From Fervidobacterium thailandense (GTDB lineage Bacteria; Thermotogota; Thermotogae; Thermotogales; Fervidobacteriaceae), in NCBI RefSeq assembly GCF_001719065.1, contig NZ_LWAF01000004.1, forward strand, positions 62,001-126,000: a DNA stretch of 64,000 nucleotides, read 5' to 3'. Below are positions 43,925 to 53,762 of this stretch, piece after piece. The notes under the pieces were generated by a model. The model worked only from the letters and a program-made list of their open reading frames with translations. It did no database searches and was not told the origin of the DNA. Within the stretch, counting starts at the first letter, position 1. The number at the start of each line of letters is the position of its first letter. The translations under genes were made by a program, and so were the position numbers.

Positions 43925-44798
43925 ACAGTCTAGTAGTAACAAACTAATTAAGAAGAATTTCAAGTGTCCTTGGTTCTTGCTTTATTCGATTTACCAGGTA
44001 CACTAACATCCTCCCTATTAGCATCCACTCTATCGATACTTTCACGTCCTTCCACTTTTTCCGCTCAAAATTTATCTTCATCTTCAGCCGCTGAATGAAT
44101 TTCTCTATTTTCCACCTGTGCATGTATATACTCCCTATCAACAGCCTTTTAGTAAATTCTTTTCCCGCTTTCCCCCTGGGCCTTATGTACCCTTCTGTTT
44201 CCCTTACGAACTCAGCTTCGGCATATCCTCTGTCGGCTATTACTTTTCCCCTTATTCCTTCGATTAGTTTTTCAGCTACTCGTACGTCCCTTTGGTCGCT
44301 TATTGCAAAAGCTATTAACTCTTCCCTTCGGATGTCTATTACCAGATGGAGCTTCTCGTTCTTTTTTAGCCTTGTGCTTTCTACGGCCACGATACTTCCG
44401 ATCAGTTTTTTGATTAGCCCAGATAGTTTCTCTTTGTCTATTTTCTTCATTCGATAACTTATTGTCTGTATCGATGGGAGTTTTTCATCGAAAATTACTT
44501 GCTTAGCTTTTATTTTCCTGTATAGTTCTCTAATCGAGCGTGATTGGAGGAAGTGGAAAATGATCAAGAGTTTGAGAAAGAGGACATTGCCATACTTGCG
44601 AAGATACATACGTTTAGAAGGTTTACAAACGATACTTGCGATAGACTCGAGAATATCGTTAGGGATATTGAAAGAGACAGTAATGAGTTGAGCTCCTTCA
44701 TTCATGAGCTACACCTCCGAAGAAGAGTAACTAATAGAATGTTATTTGGTGTAGCTCGTTTTTTCAAGTTCTGCTTAATTTGGACAGGGTGAGACTGT
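43925..44798 (-). mobile_element. Insertion sequence 2 (IS4/IS5-like)
   Basis: 874 bases bounded by inverted ends: ACAGTCTAGTAGTAAC at the left and, read on the other strand, ACAGTCTCACCCTGTCC at the right. Inner arms also match (AATTAAG then AGAA with one mismatch). It carries one transposase gene. No clear target duplication (TGGA at the left, AATG at the right). It sits 45 bases from insertion sequence 1. Confidence 0.75.
43944..44705 (-). CDS. Transposase, IS4/IS5-like
   Basis: 253 residues. The catalytic region has VIADRGYAEAEFV (second Asp) and YMHRWKIEKFIQRLK, a Y-x2-R-x3-E-x6-K signature of IS4/IS5 transposases (Glu is the third acidic residue). The expected first Asp (DxT motif) reads VAVESTRL, with Glu where Asp is normal, so activity is uncertain. 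The N-terminal helical domain (YLRKYGNVLFLKLLIIFHFLQ ... SIRELY) is complete. Confidence 0.83.
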   Translation of the reverse strand: MNEGAQLITVSFNIPNDILESIASIVCKPSKRMYLRKYGNVLFLKLLIIFHFLQSRSIRELYRKIKAKQVIFDEKLPSIQTISYRMKKIDKEKLSGLIKKLIGSIVAVESTRLKKNEKLHLVIDIRREELIAFAISDQRDVRVAEKLIEGIRGKVIADRGYAEAEFVRETEGYIRPRGKAGKEFTKRLLIGSIYMHRWKIEKFIQRLKMKINFERKKWKDVKVSIEWMLIGRMLVYLVNRIKQEPRTLEILLN

Positions 44799-44984
44799 AA
44801 TGATAAAGATTTAAAAAATTTCAAAATTTCCATACCAATAGTAGAAGCAACTCGGTGGAATTACAAAACACTTTGGATGAACACCATAGACAAATTTTGG
44901 TTTGCTGGAATAGATTAACAAACCAGCAATTCCTGAGAGAACTTGAAAAAAATTAGAAAATATTGTATCATTATACATGAAAGA

Positions 44985-45425
44985 TTACGTTACAGTGCTA
45001 AGTGGTATACCTCTCAGTTTTCAAGGAAAACTCTGTTGCTTGCTTAGTTTCGCAAGTCGTTCTTTTCCTTAGCTTTGTCGAACGCATACCTTTCACCACT
45101 TGCACAGCTTGCTCTCTTTACAATTTAAGTTTTTTACTTAAATAAATCCACCGTTCATCCAACGGAAAACAACTTTTTCTGGTCTTTGAATGCTTTGAAT
45201 TCTCCTAATCTTCACCCCATTCTCGTATTTCGCCAATCTTTAGCTTAACTCTCAATATTGTGAATCGCAGCAAATGTTTTGGTCTAATCAATCACTAGAA
45301 CAGGTGAAACCGAAGACCTGAAGTCAAAGAGCCACCAAGAATGCAGGAAAAGTATAAAGCATTTGGAATAATGGAAATAGGCACATGAAGGACTTTGAAA
45401 AATGCTGGATTTTTGAGGTATAGCT
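44985..45425 (-). pseudogene. Decayed, internally deleted copy of insertion sequence 1
   Basis: Reading the plus strand, 44990-45300 aligns with the left third of insertion sequence 1. Examples are TTTTCCTTAGCTTTGTCGAA against TTTTCCTCAGCTTTGCCAAA, and TTGTGAATCGCAGCAAATG against TTGTGGAGCACAACAAATG. From about 45309 it jumps to the N-terminal coding part of the transposase (GAAGACCTG..., GCACATGAAGGACTTTGA against GGCATGAAGGTCTTTGA). The middle of the transposase is missing and stops abound. The block 44799-44985 before it holds no gene I can support, only a TTGCTGG/CCAGCAA hairpin near 44902-44929. Confidence 0.75.
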
Positions 45426-45474
45426 AGGCCTCATTTTATAAAACAGTCTAAACCAGCGGAATGGAGGTGAGTGC

Positions 45475-46950
45475 ATGAAAAAGCTTGCTCTAACTGTGAT
45501 CGGGGGTTTTACGGTCGTTTTAGCTGTAACGCTTCTCTTGAACAGTTGTGCTGCCCCTGTGACCATTAAAGATTTCAGAAGTGAGATCAGCGAACCAAAC
45601 AAAGTTCCGATTAGTGATCCAGCATACTTGGTAAATATTCTCGGTAACGAAGAGTTCACCAAAATGATCTCCGAGATGGGCTACATACCGAACGCAAACA
45701 GGAACGAGGGATTCATACTTGGTAACCTCGCAGACTCTGCGGAAAATTTCCTCGAGGATTTCATCGATAAACTGGAAAAAAACGAGAGACGTAGGGAACT
45801 AGTTAGACAGATGATTGAATATCGAAAAGCCGTAGAAAAACTTCTAACGGCTTCTGATAGATACGAATACTTACTTAAGTTGGATGGAGAGGCAAAAAAA
45901 CAAATAGAAAAATCCTTTGGTGTTCAAGTTAGCACTGAATTATATGTTGATTTCCGCGACGTGCTTTATTTCTACCGTTCTTGGATTGAACCAATCGTTT
46001 TCATATATGAACACCGTGCAGAACTGAGGAGACTCTTAGAGGAATACAAAAACCTTAAGCAATCAAACATAGAAAAGTACTTTACAAAACAGTTTTTAGA
46101 ACTTTTGAATTTACTGAAAACTGGCGACAGGATCGATCTTGATATACTATCAAAGGCATTCCTCGAATTGGCAGCTGTAAAATCTCCGCCAAATGAATTG
46201 GGAATATCAGACATCTTTACCGAATCTTTCTTGGTTAGAGGAGGGATCGATCTCAAAGTAAGATTTCTTGACCACGAAATTTTATACCTGGTGGAAATAT
46301 TCGAGTTTGAAAGTTCCATGTTAGACGACAAAGGTGAAAGAAAGGACAAAAAGGTAACGATCTTATCGAAACTAAGATGGCGGTTTTTCTTAACAGAACC
46401 GTTTTTGGTTAAGTCCTGGGGCGAAAAAACTCTTGGAAGTTTACTTTTTAACATTGTGAGTGGAGAGTTCCAATTAGGGAATCTTACTGTAGACCTAAAA
46501 ACCACGAAAATTATCGAAGTTTTAAAAGAGCTAAACAAGATACTTCCGGACAAAACACTTAAGATAGTCTTCAGAGCCGCAGATTCAAAATCAGGCTACA
46601 TCGAAATTCTTATAAATTTTGGTTATTTAGCTAGAAGTAAAACAATCAACCTGGGTGATAATAACATAACGATAAAAACAGGATTATTCACAAGGGAAAA
46701 CCTCGAACAAATCAAAAGTATGTCAAACTCCCTCGAAAAAGTTCTCTTGTTCGTTGACAAATATTGTGACTTTTTTGATATTAAGGAGGAAAATGGTACT
46801 AAACTTTTACGCGTGGATATTAAAATTGCCGGTACCACTAACCCTGCGTTCCGAATACTGGTGCAATTCAAATTTGAAAACTTGGAATCGCTAATTCGGA
46901 AAACTAATGCTCTGAAACTATTGTTCAACATTCTGAGATTGACAAACTAA
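45475..46950 (+). CDS. Lipoprotein of unknown function
   Basis: 491 residues, ATG start after GGAGGTGAGTGC. Residues 1-25 form a lipoprotein signal with lipobox LLNSC, so the protein is lipid-anchored outside the inner membrane. The rest is charged and mainly helical up to about 230 (RRRELVRQMIEYRKAVEKLL, EHRAELRRLLEEYKNLKQ), then mixed, with many beta-like stretches. I do not recognise the family. Base use is more AT-rich than its neighbours, and it sits next to insertion sequences, which hints at acquired DNA. It is followed by a strong terminator. Confidence 0.8.
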   Translation: MKKLALTVIGGFTVVLAVTLLLNSCAAPVTIKDFRSEISEPNKVPISDPAYLVNILGNEEFTKMISEMGYIPNANRNEGFILGNLADSAENFLEDFIDKLEKNERRRELVRQMIEYRKAVEKLLTASDRYEYLLKLDGEAKKQIEKSFGVQVSTELYVDFRDVLYFYRSWIEPIVFIYEHRAELRRLLEEYKNLKQSNIEKYFTKQFLELLNLLKTGDRIDLDILSKAFLELAAVKSPPNELGISDIFTESFLVRGGIDLKVRFLDHEILYLVEIFEFESSMLDDKGERKDKKVTILSKLRWRFFLTEPFLVKSWGEKTLGSLLFNIVSGEFQLGNLTVDLKTTKIIEVLKELNKILPDKTLKIVFRAADSKSGYIEILINFGYLARSKTINLGDNNITIKTGLFTRENLEQIKSMSNSLEKVLLFVDKYCDFFDIKEENGTKLLRVDIKIAGTTNPAFRILVQFKFENLESLIRKTNALKLLFNILRLTN

Positions 46951-46976
46951 GCGAACTAAATAGCCACATCGTTTCT

Positions 46977-47013
46977 AAGCTCCATCTTCTCCAAGAGAAG
47001 ATGGGGCTTTTTT
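46977..47013 (+). terminator. Intrinsic terminator after the lipoprotein gene
   Basis: CCATCTTCTC / GAGAAGATGG stem extended by AAGC/GCTT, followed by T6. Confidence 0.9.
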
Positions 47014-47050
47014 AATTCGTAAAAGGTATAAGGTAAATTTTTCCACCCCG

Positions 47051-47078
47051 TTGAATTCGGAGGATTTTCTGGTATAAT
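47051..47078 (+). promoter_or_regulatory. Promoter of the rpmH-rnpA cluster
   Basis: TTGAAT (47051-47056), 16-base spacer, TATAAT (47073-47078), about 55 bases before rpmH. Confidence 0.78.
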
Positions 47079-47132
47079 CACATATGCGATACACGGGTGA
47101 CCTCGAAAAAAACGAAAAAGGAGGACGGTACT

Positions 47133-47267
47133 ATGAAGAGAACCTATCAACCTTCACGCATCAAGAGAAAGAGAACACATGGATTCCTCGCGAGGAAGTC
47201 CACACCTGGTGGAAGAAGAGTCTTGAGAAACAGAAGGAAAGCAGGTAGATGGAGACTGACAGTTTGA
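47133..47267 (+). CDS. rpmH: 50S ribosomal protein L34
   Basis: 44 residues beginning [20 protein letters not shown] and ending in a basic [18 protein letters not shown] tail, the standard L34 sequence. ATG start after AAAGGAGGACGGTACT. The stop overlaps the rnpA start region, as is common in thermophiles. The usual upstream neighbour dnaA is not here. Confidence 0.97.
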   Translation: MKRTYQPSRIKRKRTHGFLARKSTPGGRRVLRNRRKAGRWRLTV

Positions 47268-47641
47268 GGTTTACATTTCGCAAGAGAGAGCGCCTAAAAC
47301 TCAGGAGGGACATAAAGTTACTCTTCGAAGAAGGTAAATCGTTGCAAAGCCAGTTTTTTGTGGTTATCTTCAGGAAGAACGGACTTGATTACAGTAGGAT
47401 CGCGGTTTCGGTAAGGAAAAAATTTGGTAAAGCGAACCGGAGAAACAAAGTGAGAAGATGGGTAAGGGAATGTTTTAGAACAAACAAGCAGTATTTTCCA
47501 AAAGGTTTTGACATGATGTTCATCGTTAGAAGAGCATTGTCAGAAAAATTCGAAGAAGTGAATTACCATAAGATTTGCGAGGAACTTTTGAAGCTTTGTG
47601 CGAGGATCGTGGATGAAAAAAATAGTGCTTTATCTCATTAA
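47249..47641 (+). CDS. rnpA: Ribonuclease P protein component
   Basis: 130 residues. It binds the RNase P RNA and helps trim tRNA 5' leaders. Family motif [14 protein letters not shown] (the RNR motif, about 67-80) and the N-terminal [19 protein letters not shown] are clear. The ATG start at 47249 overlaps rpmH by 19 bases; a TTG at 47264 that overlaps the rpmH stop as TTGA is an alternative giving a slightly shorter N-terminus. Confidence 0.95.
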   Translation: METDSLRFTFRKRERLKLRRDIKLLFEEGKSLQSQFFVVIFRKNGLDYSRIAVSVRKKFGKANRRNKVRRWVRECFRTNKQYFPKGFDMMFIVRRALSEKFEEVNYHKICEELLKLCARIVDEKNSALSH

Positions 47642-47879
47642 GTTATACCAGCGGTACATATCACCACTCAAACCACCAACATGTCGATTTAAACCTACGT
47701 GTTCCACCTACACGTATCAAGCGGTGGAGCGTTTTGGTTTTATTAAAGGTCTCCTCCTGGGTTTTTGGCGCATTTTACGTTGTAATCCCTTGTCAGCTGG
47801 TGGTTACGACCCCGTACCTGAGAAATTCAGCCTTTCCGCGTTCAGACGAAAAATCGAATACGATAAAAGGAGGCGGTAA
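47613..47879 (+). CDS. yidD: Membrane protein insertion efficiency factor YidD
   Basis: 88 residues from ATG 47613 (an in-frame GTG at 47598 is less likely). Typical YidD sequence: [35 protein letters not shown] with the conserved cysteines, then [20 protein letters not shown]. It overlaps rnpA and abuts yidC (TAATG). It acts with YidC at the inner membrane. Confidence 0.95.
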   Translation: MKKIVLYLIKLYQRYISPLKPPTCRFKPTCSTYTYQAVERFGFIKGLLLGFWRILRCNPLSAGGYDPVPEKFSLSAFRRKIEYDKRRR

Positions 47880-49237
47880 TGTTGCAAAAATTCACCGTCA
47901 TTTTTTTGTTGTTACTCACAATCGCACTTTCGTTCGGAAATATCCTGTTCCAGGAAAATCAAGACAGTTTGGTAATAACGGGGAAATACGTTCAGCTGGA
48001 AATCGGTAAAGATGGAAATCTCAGATGGGTTTCACATCTCTTTGGCCGAGCGGTTGCGTTCTACAAGTACGATAAAGATGGCTTCGATATCTCGATTTTG
48101 AGCGGAGAAACGGAAACACCTTTGGAAACTCCAACGTTCAATGTAGAATTCGGACCCGAGAAAAAGAACGGCAGCTACGAATCCGTAAAGGTTATTTTCG
48201 AGTACCCCAACGGGAGTCAGAAGGTTTACATATTTGATGAGAAGTTGGTCACTTACCAGTTCAAAGTTCTAATCAAATCTGCAGACCCGTCCGTCAACCA
48301 GAAGGTCACTCTTCCATTAATCTGGAGCACAGACACTGTTAGATACGGCGGGAATATTTTCATCTCGTATCGACCGGATAAAGACTACGCAGTCATCGTC
48401 AAATTTAACGGCCAGTTGGCAAAAACTGGTGTTCCGAGTGTTAGCGGCACTAATGTTGAGCTCGATGTCTTCATGGGACCTTACAAGAGAATGCTTGTGA
48501 AACACATTTACGGCCCGGAGAGTGACAAGATCTTCACACTACTTAAAACGATACCAGGTGTTGGTACATGGTACAGTTTCATCTCCGATGGTTTGTCCGA
48601 ATTCTTTAACTGGTTGAACTTGCTAACGAGGAACTTCGGTTTAACGATAATACTCTTCACCATAATCGTTAGGCTCGTGCTTTATCCGTTCTACCACGCC
48701 CAAACAAAGCAGATGATCCAGATGAGAAAGCTCCAACCTGCAATAGAAGCGATCAAGAAAAAGTACAAGGAACCGCAAAAGCAACAAGAGGAGCTCATGA
48801 AACTATACAAAGAAAACAACATAAACCCGTCGAGCGGTTGTCTGATGCTACTCATCCAGCTTCCGATTTTCATGTTACTCTACGGTGTGATTCAAAGCTA
48901 TCAAGAACTTTTCTCCGTCTCCGGAGGTTTTCTGATTTGGAGAGACCTCTCAGCCGGTGGTTGGTCCGAGAACTGGCTATTCCTAATAATCACGATACTT
49001 ACAAGCTACTACTTGGCACTCATTACCAGCCAAGATACCCGGTCAGCATGGCAGCAAATTATCATCGGTGCGGTGTTTCCGTTCTTCTTTATAAATCTTC
49101 CGAGTGGTATTTTCCTATACTGGACGATGAACTCGATCATCCAGCTGGCTATAACGTTCTACATCTACAAACGCTACAAGATTAAGGGATTAACGCATTA
49201 CGAACTCTGGGGTGTAAAACCAAAGAAGAGGGGCTGA
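47879..49237 (+). CDS. yidC: Membrane protein insertase YidC
   Basis: 452 residues. An N-terminal signal anchor is followed by a periplasmic beta domain (about 20-200), as in diderm YidC proteins. The conserved insertase core begins near 235: NFGLTIILFTIIVRLVLYPFYHAQTKQMIQMRKLQPAIEAIKKKYK, with the groove Arg in RLVLYPF, then SGCLMLLIQLPIFMLLYGVIQ and the late FFFINLPSGIFLYWTMNSIIQLA. ATG after AAAGGAGGCGGTA, sharing one base with the yidD stop. Confidence 0.96.
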   Translation: MLQKFTVIFLLLLTIALSFGNILFQENQDSLVITGKYVQLEIGKDGNLRWVSHLFGRAVAFYKYDKDGFDISILSGETETPLETPTFNVEFGPEKKNGSYESVKVIFEYPNGSQKVYIFDEKLVTYQFKVLIKSADPSVNQKVTLPLIWSTDTVRYGGNIFISYRPDKDYAVIVKFNGQLAKTGVPSVSGTNVELDVFMGPYKRMLVKHIYGPESDKIFTLLKTIPGVGTWYSFISDGLSEFFNWLNLLTRNFGLTIILFTIIVRLVLYPFYHAQTKQMIQMRKLQPAIEAIKKKYKEPQKQQEELMKLYKENNINPSSGCLMLLIQLPIFMLLYGVIQSYQELFSVSGGFLIWRDLSAGGWSENWLFLIITILTSYYLALITSQDTRSAWQQIIIGAVFPFFFINLPSGIFLYWTMNSIIQLAITFYIYKRYKIKGLTHYELWGVKPKKRG

Positions 49238-49248
49238 GGTGAGCGAAC

Positions 49249-49917
49249 TTGAAGACACTGAACTACGTTGGCAAGTCGGTTGACGAGATTATCAAGGCTT
49301 TTAAAGAAGATTACGACGTGTTGGAAGGTGAGTACGAGATCAACGTCCTGGATAAGGGAACGCACGGTATATTCGGCTTGTTCGCCCGAGATGCGGTTGT
49401 CGAGATAACCATCACGAACAAGTACTACGAGAGGAAGCTTCGAGAGTTTCTTGAAGGTATTTTCAAAATCTTCAACCTCGAATTTTTCATCGAGGTCTCA
49501 AGCAGAGGCAAGACATTTCTGGCATCGTGTCACAGCGAGGATATTGGAAAAATCATCGGCAAACATGGAAAAGGCCTTGGAGCTCTACAGCACCTTGCAA
49601 ACATTTACTTGAACCGCATGACCGAGACAAAAGTTACCGTCATCATCGACGCAGGAAATTACAGAGAGCGACGTCGTGAACAACTCGAAAGAATTGTTGC
49701 AGTCGCTGTTGAGAAAGCCCGCAAGGTCGGGAAGGTTAAACTTGATCCGATGTTCGCTTTTGAGCGTAAGATCGTTCACGAGATAGCGAAAAAATACAGT
49801 GACATCAGAACGTATTCTGAAGGTCTTGAACCGTACAGGTACGTCGTTATCGAACGCAAAGGGGGGAACAGACGTGAAGATCGGAAACATTTCAGAAATG
49901 CAACCACAGGAAATTGA
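49249..49917 (+). CDS. khpB: RNA-binding protein KhpB/Jag
   Basis: 222 residues, TTG start after GAGGTGAGCG. Jag_N domain at about 1-50 (GKSVDEIIKAFKEDY ... GTHGIFGLFARDAVVEI), KH domain about 85-135 with IIGKHGKGLGALQHL (GxxG loop), and R3H domain about 145-210 with ERKIVHEIAKKYSDIRTYSEG. It lies after yidC, the usual order. Regulates RNA stability or translation in other bacteria; the direct role here is not known. Confidence 0.94.
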   Translation: MKTLNYVGKSVDEIIKAFKEDYDVLEGEYEINVLDKGTHGIFGLFARDAVVEITITNKYYERKLREFLEGIFKIFNLEFFIEVSSRGKTFLASCHSEDIGKIIGKHGKGLGALQHLANIYLNRMTETKVTVIIDAGNYRERRREQLERIVAVAVEKARKVGKVKLDPMFAFERKIVHEIAKKYSDIRTYSEGLEPYRYVVIERKGGNRREDRKHFRNATTGN

Positions 49918-50212
49918 TGGGGGAAAGATTCTCAAAAGAGTGTTAATAGGTCCAAGAGATGGCGCTCCGAATTTCGTAATGCGGCTTTTCACACTCCAAC
50001 CGGGTGCTTCAACACCGTACCACACACACCCCTGGGAGCATGAAGTCTTCGTCGTAGAGGGTGAAATTGAAGTAATCCAAAAAGAATCGAGGCACAAACT
50101 CACAACAGGCAGTTACGTTTTCGTCGAACCGGAAGAAGAGCATCAATTCCACAATCCATCGGATAAACCGGCGTCGTTCATTTGCGTTATACCAAAGGCG
50201 GGAGGAGAATAA
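49874..50212 (+). CDS. Small cupin protein
   Basis: 112 residues from GTG 49874 (AAAGGGGGGAA upstream, overlapping khpB by 44 bases). One cupin domain: motif 1 TPYHTHPWEHEVFVVEGE supplies two His, a third His and Glu as metal ligands, and motif 2 is FVEPEEEHQFHNPSDKPASF. Small single-cupin proteins like this in Thermotogota are metal-binding but without a fixed function. Co-transcribed with khpB; a terminator follows. Confidence 0.88.
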   Translation: MKIGNISEMQPQEIDGGKILKRVLIGPRDGAPNFVMRLFTLQPGASTPYHTHPWEHEVFVVEGEIEVIQKESRHKLTTGSYVFVEPEEEHQFHNPSDKPASFICVIPKAGGE

Positions 50213-50228
50213 GTCGAATAACCTGTCG

Positions 50229-50260
50229 AAAACGGGAGAGTTGCAAAACTCTCCCGTTTT
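50229..50260 (+). terminator. Intrinsic terminator after the cupin gene
   Basis: AAAACGGGAGAGTT / AACTCTCCCGTTTT, nearly perfect arms with A-rich and T-rich edges, so possibly active on both strands. Confidence 0.88.
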
Positions 50261-50305
50261 CACAAAAAAATTAGCGCTAAGTTGTGTAAAAGGGGAGGAG
50301 TCAAT

Positions 50306-51250
50306 GTGGCTTTGAGCCTGTTATTGCTCATCTTTGGCTTTGTGTTGGTTAGCTATGGTGCCGATAAACTCGTGGAAGGGGCATCAAGTCTTGCAAAAAG
50401 ACTCCGTGTTTCTGATTTACTCATAGGTTTAACTATAGTATCGTTCGGAACCTCCGCACCCGAACTTGCGGTAAATATCGTTTCTTCACTGAAAGGCTCG
50501 TCGGAAATAAGCCTTGGAAACGTCGTGGGAAGTAACATATTCAACCTCCTTGGTGTAGTAGGAACTAGCGCACTTATTAAACCTGTGATTGTCAAACACT
50601 CAACACTACGCAAAGAGATACCTCTTAGTTTGATTGCGGCACTCTCCTTGCTCGCGCTTGGCTCAAAATCTACAAGCATCATCACACGTGGAGATGGTGT
50701 TGTGCTTTTGTTGTTCTTCGTCATCTTCCTGTCATACGTTCTCGAGATGGCGAAGAAGGACCGCGAGATGTTCGATGAACTTGCCGTAACAAAGGAAAGC
50801 AACATTCCCGTCTGGTTAAGCATTATCTATATCATCGGTGGTTTGGTGGGCCTTTCGCTCGGTGGTCGCTGGATTGTAAACGGTGCTGTCGAAATTGCTC
50901 GTGCCTTTAAGGTATCGGAAAAGTTCATCGGTTTAACGATAGTAGCCATTGGAACTTCCATTCCCGAACTTGCAACATCCTTGGTTGCCAGCATCAAGGG
51001 AAACGACGAAATAGCCCTTGGGAACGCGGTTGGTTCGAACATCTTCAACATATTCTTCATACTTGGAATTTCAGCGTTGATAAGTCCCATCCAGTACAAT
51101 AGCGCACTCAACGCTGATCTTTGGTTCCTCGTAGCGGTCACCAGTGTACTCATAATCTTCTCAAAGGACCTGAGAATTCAGAGACTCGAAGGCCTTGGAA
51201 TGATAATCGGATACATCGGTTATACTGTTTTCCTATTCATCAGAAAATAG
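50306..51250 (+). CDS. Calcium/sodium antiporter (CaCA, YrbG-like)
   Basis: 314 residues from GTG 50306 (AAAAGGGGAGGAG upstream; a TTG at 50282 lies before that site). Two alpha repeats mark the family: IGLTIVSFGTSAPELAVNIVSSLKG with GNVVGSNIFNLLG in the first half, and IGLTIVAIGTSIPELATSLVASIKG with GNAVGSNIFNIFF in the second. Ten predicted helices. Exchanges calcium for sodium or protons at the inner membrane. Confidence 0.94.
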   Translation: MALSLLLLIFGFVLVSYGADKLVEGASSLAKRLRVSDLLIGLTIVSFGTSAPELAVNIVSSLKGSSEISLGNVVGSNIFNLLGVVGTSALIKPVIVKHSTLRKEIPLSLIAALSLLALGSKSTSIITRGDGVVLLLFFVIFLSYVLEMAKKDREMFDELAVTKESNIPVWLSIIYIIGGLVGLSLGGRWIVNGAVEIARAFKVSEKFIGLTIVAIGTSIPELATSLVASIKGNDEIALGNAVGSNIFNIFFILGISALISPIQYNSALNADLWFLVAVTSVLIIFSKDLRIQRLEGLGMIIGYIGYTVFLFIRK

Positions 51251-51385
51251 GTACCGAATGTCCGTTGCTTAGCCTCGAAAAATTTGATAAAATTTGAATA
51301 GCACCGAGTGATCGTCAGTAATTCACACATGTGTGGGTTTGCTCTCAAAGGCAAGATATATCTCCTAAATTTAACCTGTATGACG

Positions 51386-52465
<1,080 letters not shown>

Positions 52466-52477
52466 TGAACAGTGAAT

Positions 52478-52499
52478 GAGGGGGGCCACCCCCTCTTTT
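52478..52499 (+). terminator. Weak hairpin between gap and pgk
   Basis: GAGGGGG / CCCCCTC stem with a four-base loop and only a T4 run, so probably a partial terminator that sets relative expression of gap and pgk. Confidence 0.6.
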
Positions 52500-52559
52500 C
52501 GCTTGTTCCCCGACGATTTTCTTAACTAACCCGCAAAGGCTAAGGGGAGGTGTTTCACA

Positions 52560-53762
52560 ATGGAAAAGCTTACAATCCGCGATGTTGATCTCAAGGGAAA
52601 AAGGGTAATCATGAGGGTGGATTTCAACGTTCCCATAAAAGACGGTGTCGTTACCGACGACACAAGAATTGTTGAAGCGTTACCAACTATCAAGTACGCT
52701 CTCGAGCAAGGTGCAAAAGTCATTCTCCTCTCACACCTCGGAAGACCAAAGGGAGGACCGGATCCGAAGTACACGCTGAAACCTGTGGCAGAACGCCTCG
52801 CACAACTTCTTGGAAAAGAAGTAAAATTCGTTCCAGCCCTCTACGGTGAAGAGGTTGAAAAGGCTGTTGCTGAACTTAAAGAAGGCGAAGTTTTGATGCT
52901 TGAAAACACCAGATTCGATCCCGGTGAGGAGAAGAACGATCTTGAACTTGCAAGAAAATGGGCCGCACTTGCAGATATTCACGTGAACGATGCGTTTGGT
53001 ACGGCCCACAGGGCACACTCCAGTAACGTCGGAATCGCTCAATACATTCCAAGCGTTGCAGGGTTCCTCATGGAAAAAGAAATCAAGTTCCTCTCAAAAG
53101 CCACACACAACCCCGATAAACCCTACGTTGTCGTACTTGGTGGTGCAAAGGTTTCCGATAAGATAGGAGTTATCACGAACCTTCTGAATAAAGCTGACAG
53201 AATCATCATCGGTGGTGCCATGATGTTCACGTTCTGGAGAGCTCTCGGTAAGCAGACCGGTAACTCGCTTGTCGAAGAAGACAAGATAGATCTTGCAAAG
53301 CAAATACTCGAACAAGCGAAGGAAAAAGGTGTCGAAGTTGTCATTCCAACAGACGCAGTGTGCGCGCAGAAAATGGAAGCTGGTGTTGAGAAGAAAGTCT
53401 TCACCTGTGAAGAGGGCATTCCCGAAGGATGGGCCGGTTACGATATTGGACCGGCGAGTGTTGAACTGATCAAATCCAAACTTGCCGACGCTAAGACGAT
53501 CGTCTGGAACGGACCTCTCGGTGTGTTTGAAATCCCCGACTTTGCTGAGGGAACAAAGGCCGTCGCGGAATTCATCGCTTCGCTCACCGACAAAGGTGTA
53601 ACAACTGTCGTTGGTGGCGGTGACAGCGCGGCAGCTGTTAGCCAGTTCGGACTTGAGAAGAAATTCAGCCACGTCTCGACCGGTGGCGGTGCATCATTGG
53701 AGTTCCTGGAGGGTAAAGAACTACCCGGTATAGCCTCGATAGCGGATAAAAAAAATAATTGA
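52560..53762 (+). CDS. pgk: Phosphoglycerate kinase
   Basis: 400 residues, ATG start with GGGGAGGTG upstream. N-terminal substrate loop [38 protein letters not shown] near 62, nucleotide-binding [15 protein letters not shown] near 190, [15 protein letters not shown] near 320 and the late [15 protein letters not shown]. The gene ends TAA-poor: codons GCG GAT AAA AAA AAT AAT TGA, with an A8 run at 53748-53755. A frame change here joins it to the TIM frame, as in the PGK-TIM fusion of Thermotoga maritima. Confidence 0.97.
   Translation: MEKLTIRDVDLKGKRVIMRVDFNVPIKDGVVTDDTRIVEALPTIKYALEQGAKVILLSHLGRPKGGPDPKYTLKPVAERLAQLLGKEVKFVPALYGEEVEKAVAELKEGEVLMLENTRFDPGEEKNDLELARKWAALADIHVNDAFGTAHRAHSSNVGIAQYIPSVAGFLMEKEIKFLSKATHNPDKPYVVVLGGAKVSDKIGVITNLLNKADRIIIGGAMMFTFWRALGKQTGNSLVEEDKIDLAKQILEQAKEKGVEVVIPTDAVCAQKMEAGVEKKVFTCEEGIPEGWAGYDIGPASVELIKSKLADAKTIVWNGPLGVFEIPDFAEGTKAVAEFIASLTDKGVTTVVGGGDSAAAVSQFGLEKKFSHVSTGGGASLEFLEGKELPGIASIADKKNN
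53748..53755 (+). promoter_or_regulatory. A8 run, proposed frameshift site joining pgk to tpi
   Basis: Eight A residues, two codons upstream of the pgk stop at 53760-53762. A +1 (or -2) slip places the ribosome in the TIM frame, reading ATA ATT GAG AGA AGG TAC into ILAGNWK. Supported by the known PGK-TIM fusion in Thermotoga; the slip direction is inferred from frame arithmetic. Confidence 0.7.

Noticed and set aside
45443-45449. ACAGTCT near the end of the IS relic as another end of insertion sequence 2
   Set aside because: Only 8 bases match; the sequence beyond does not follow either end of the intact element.
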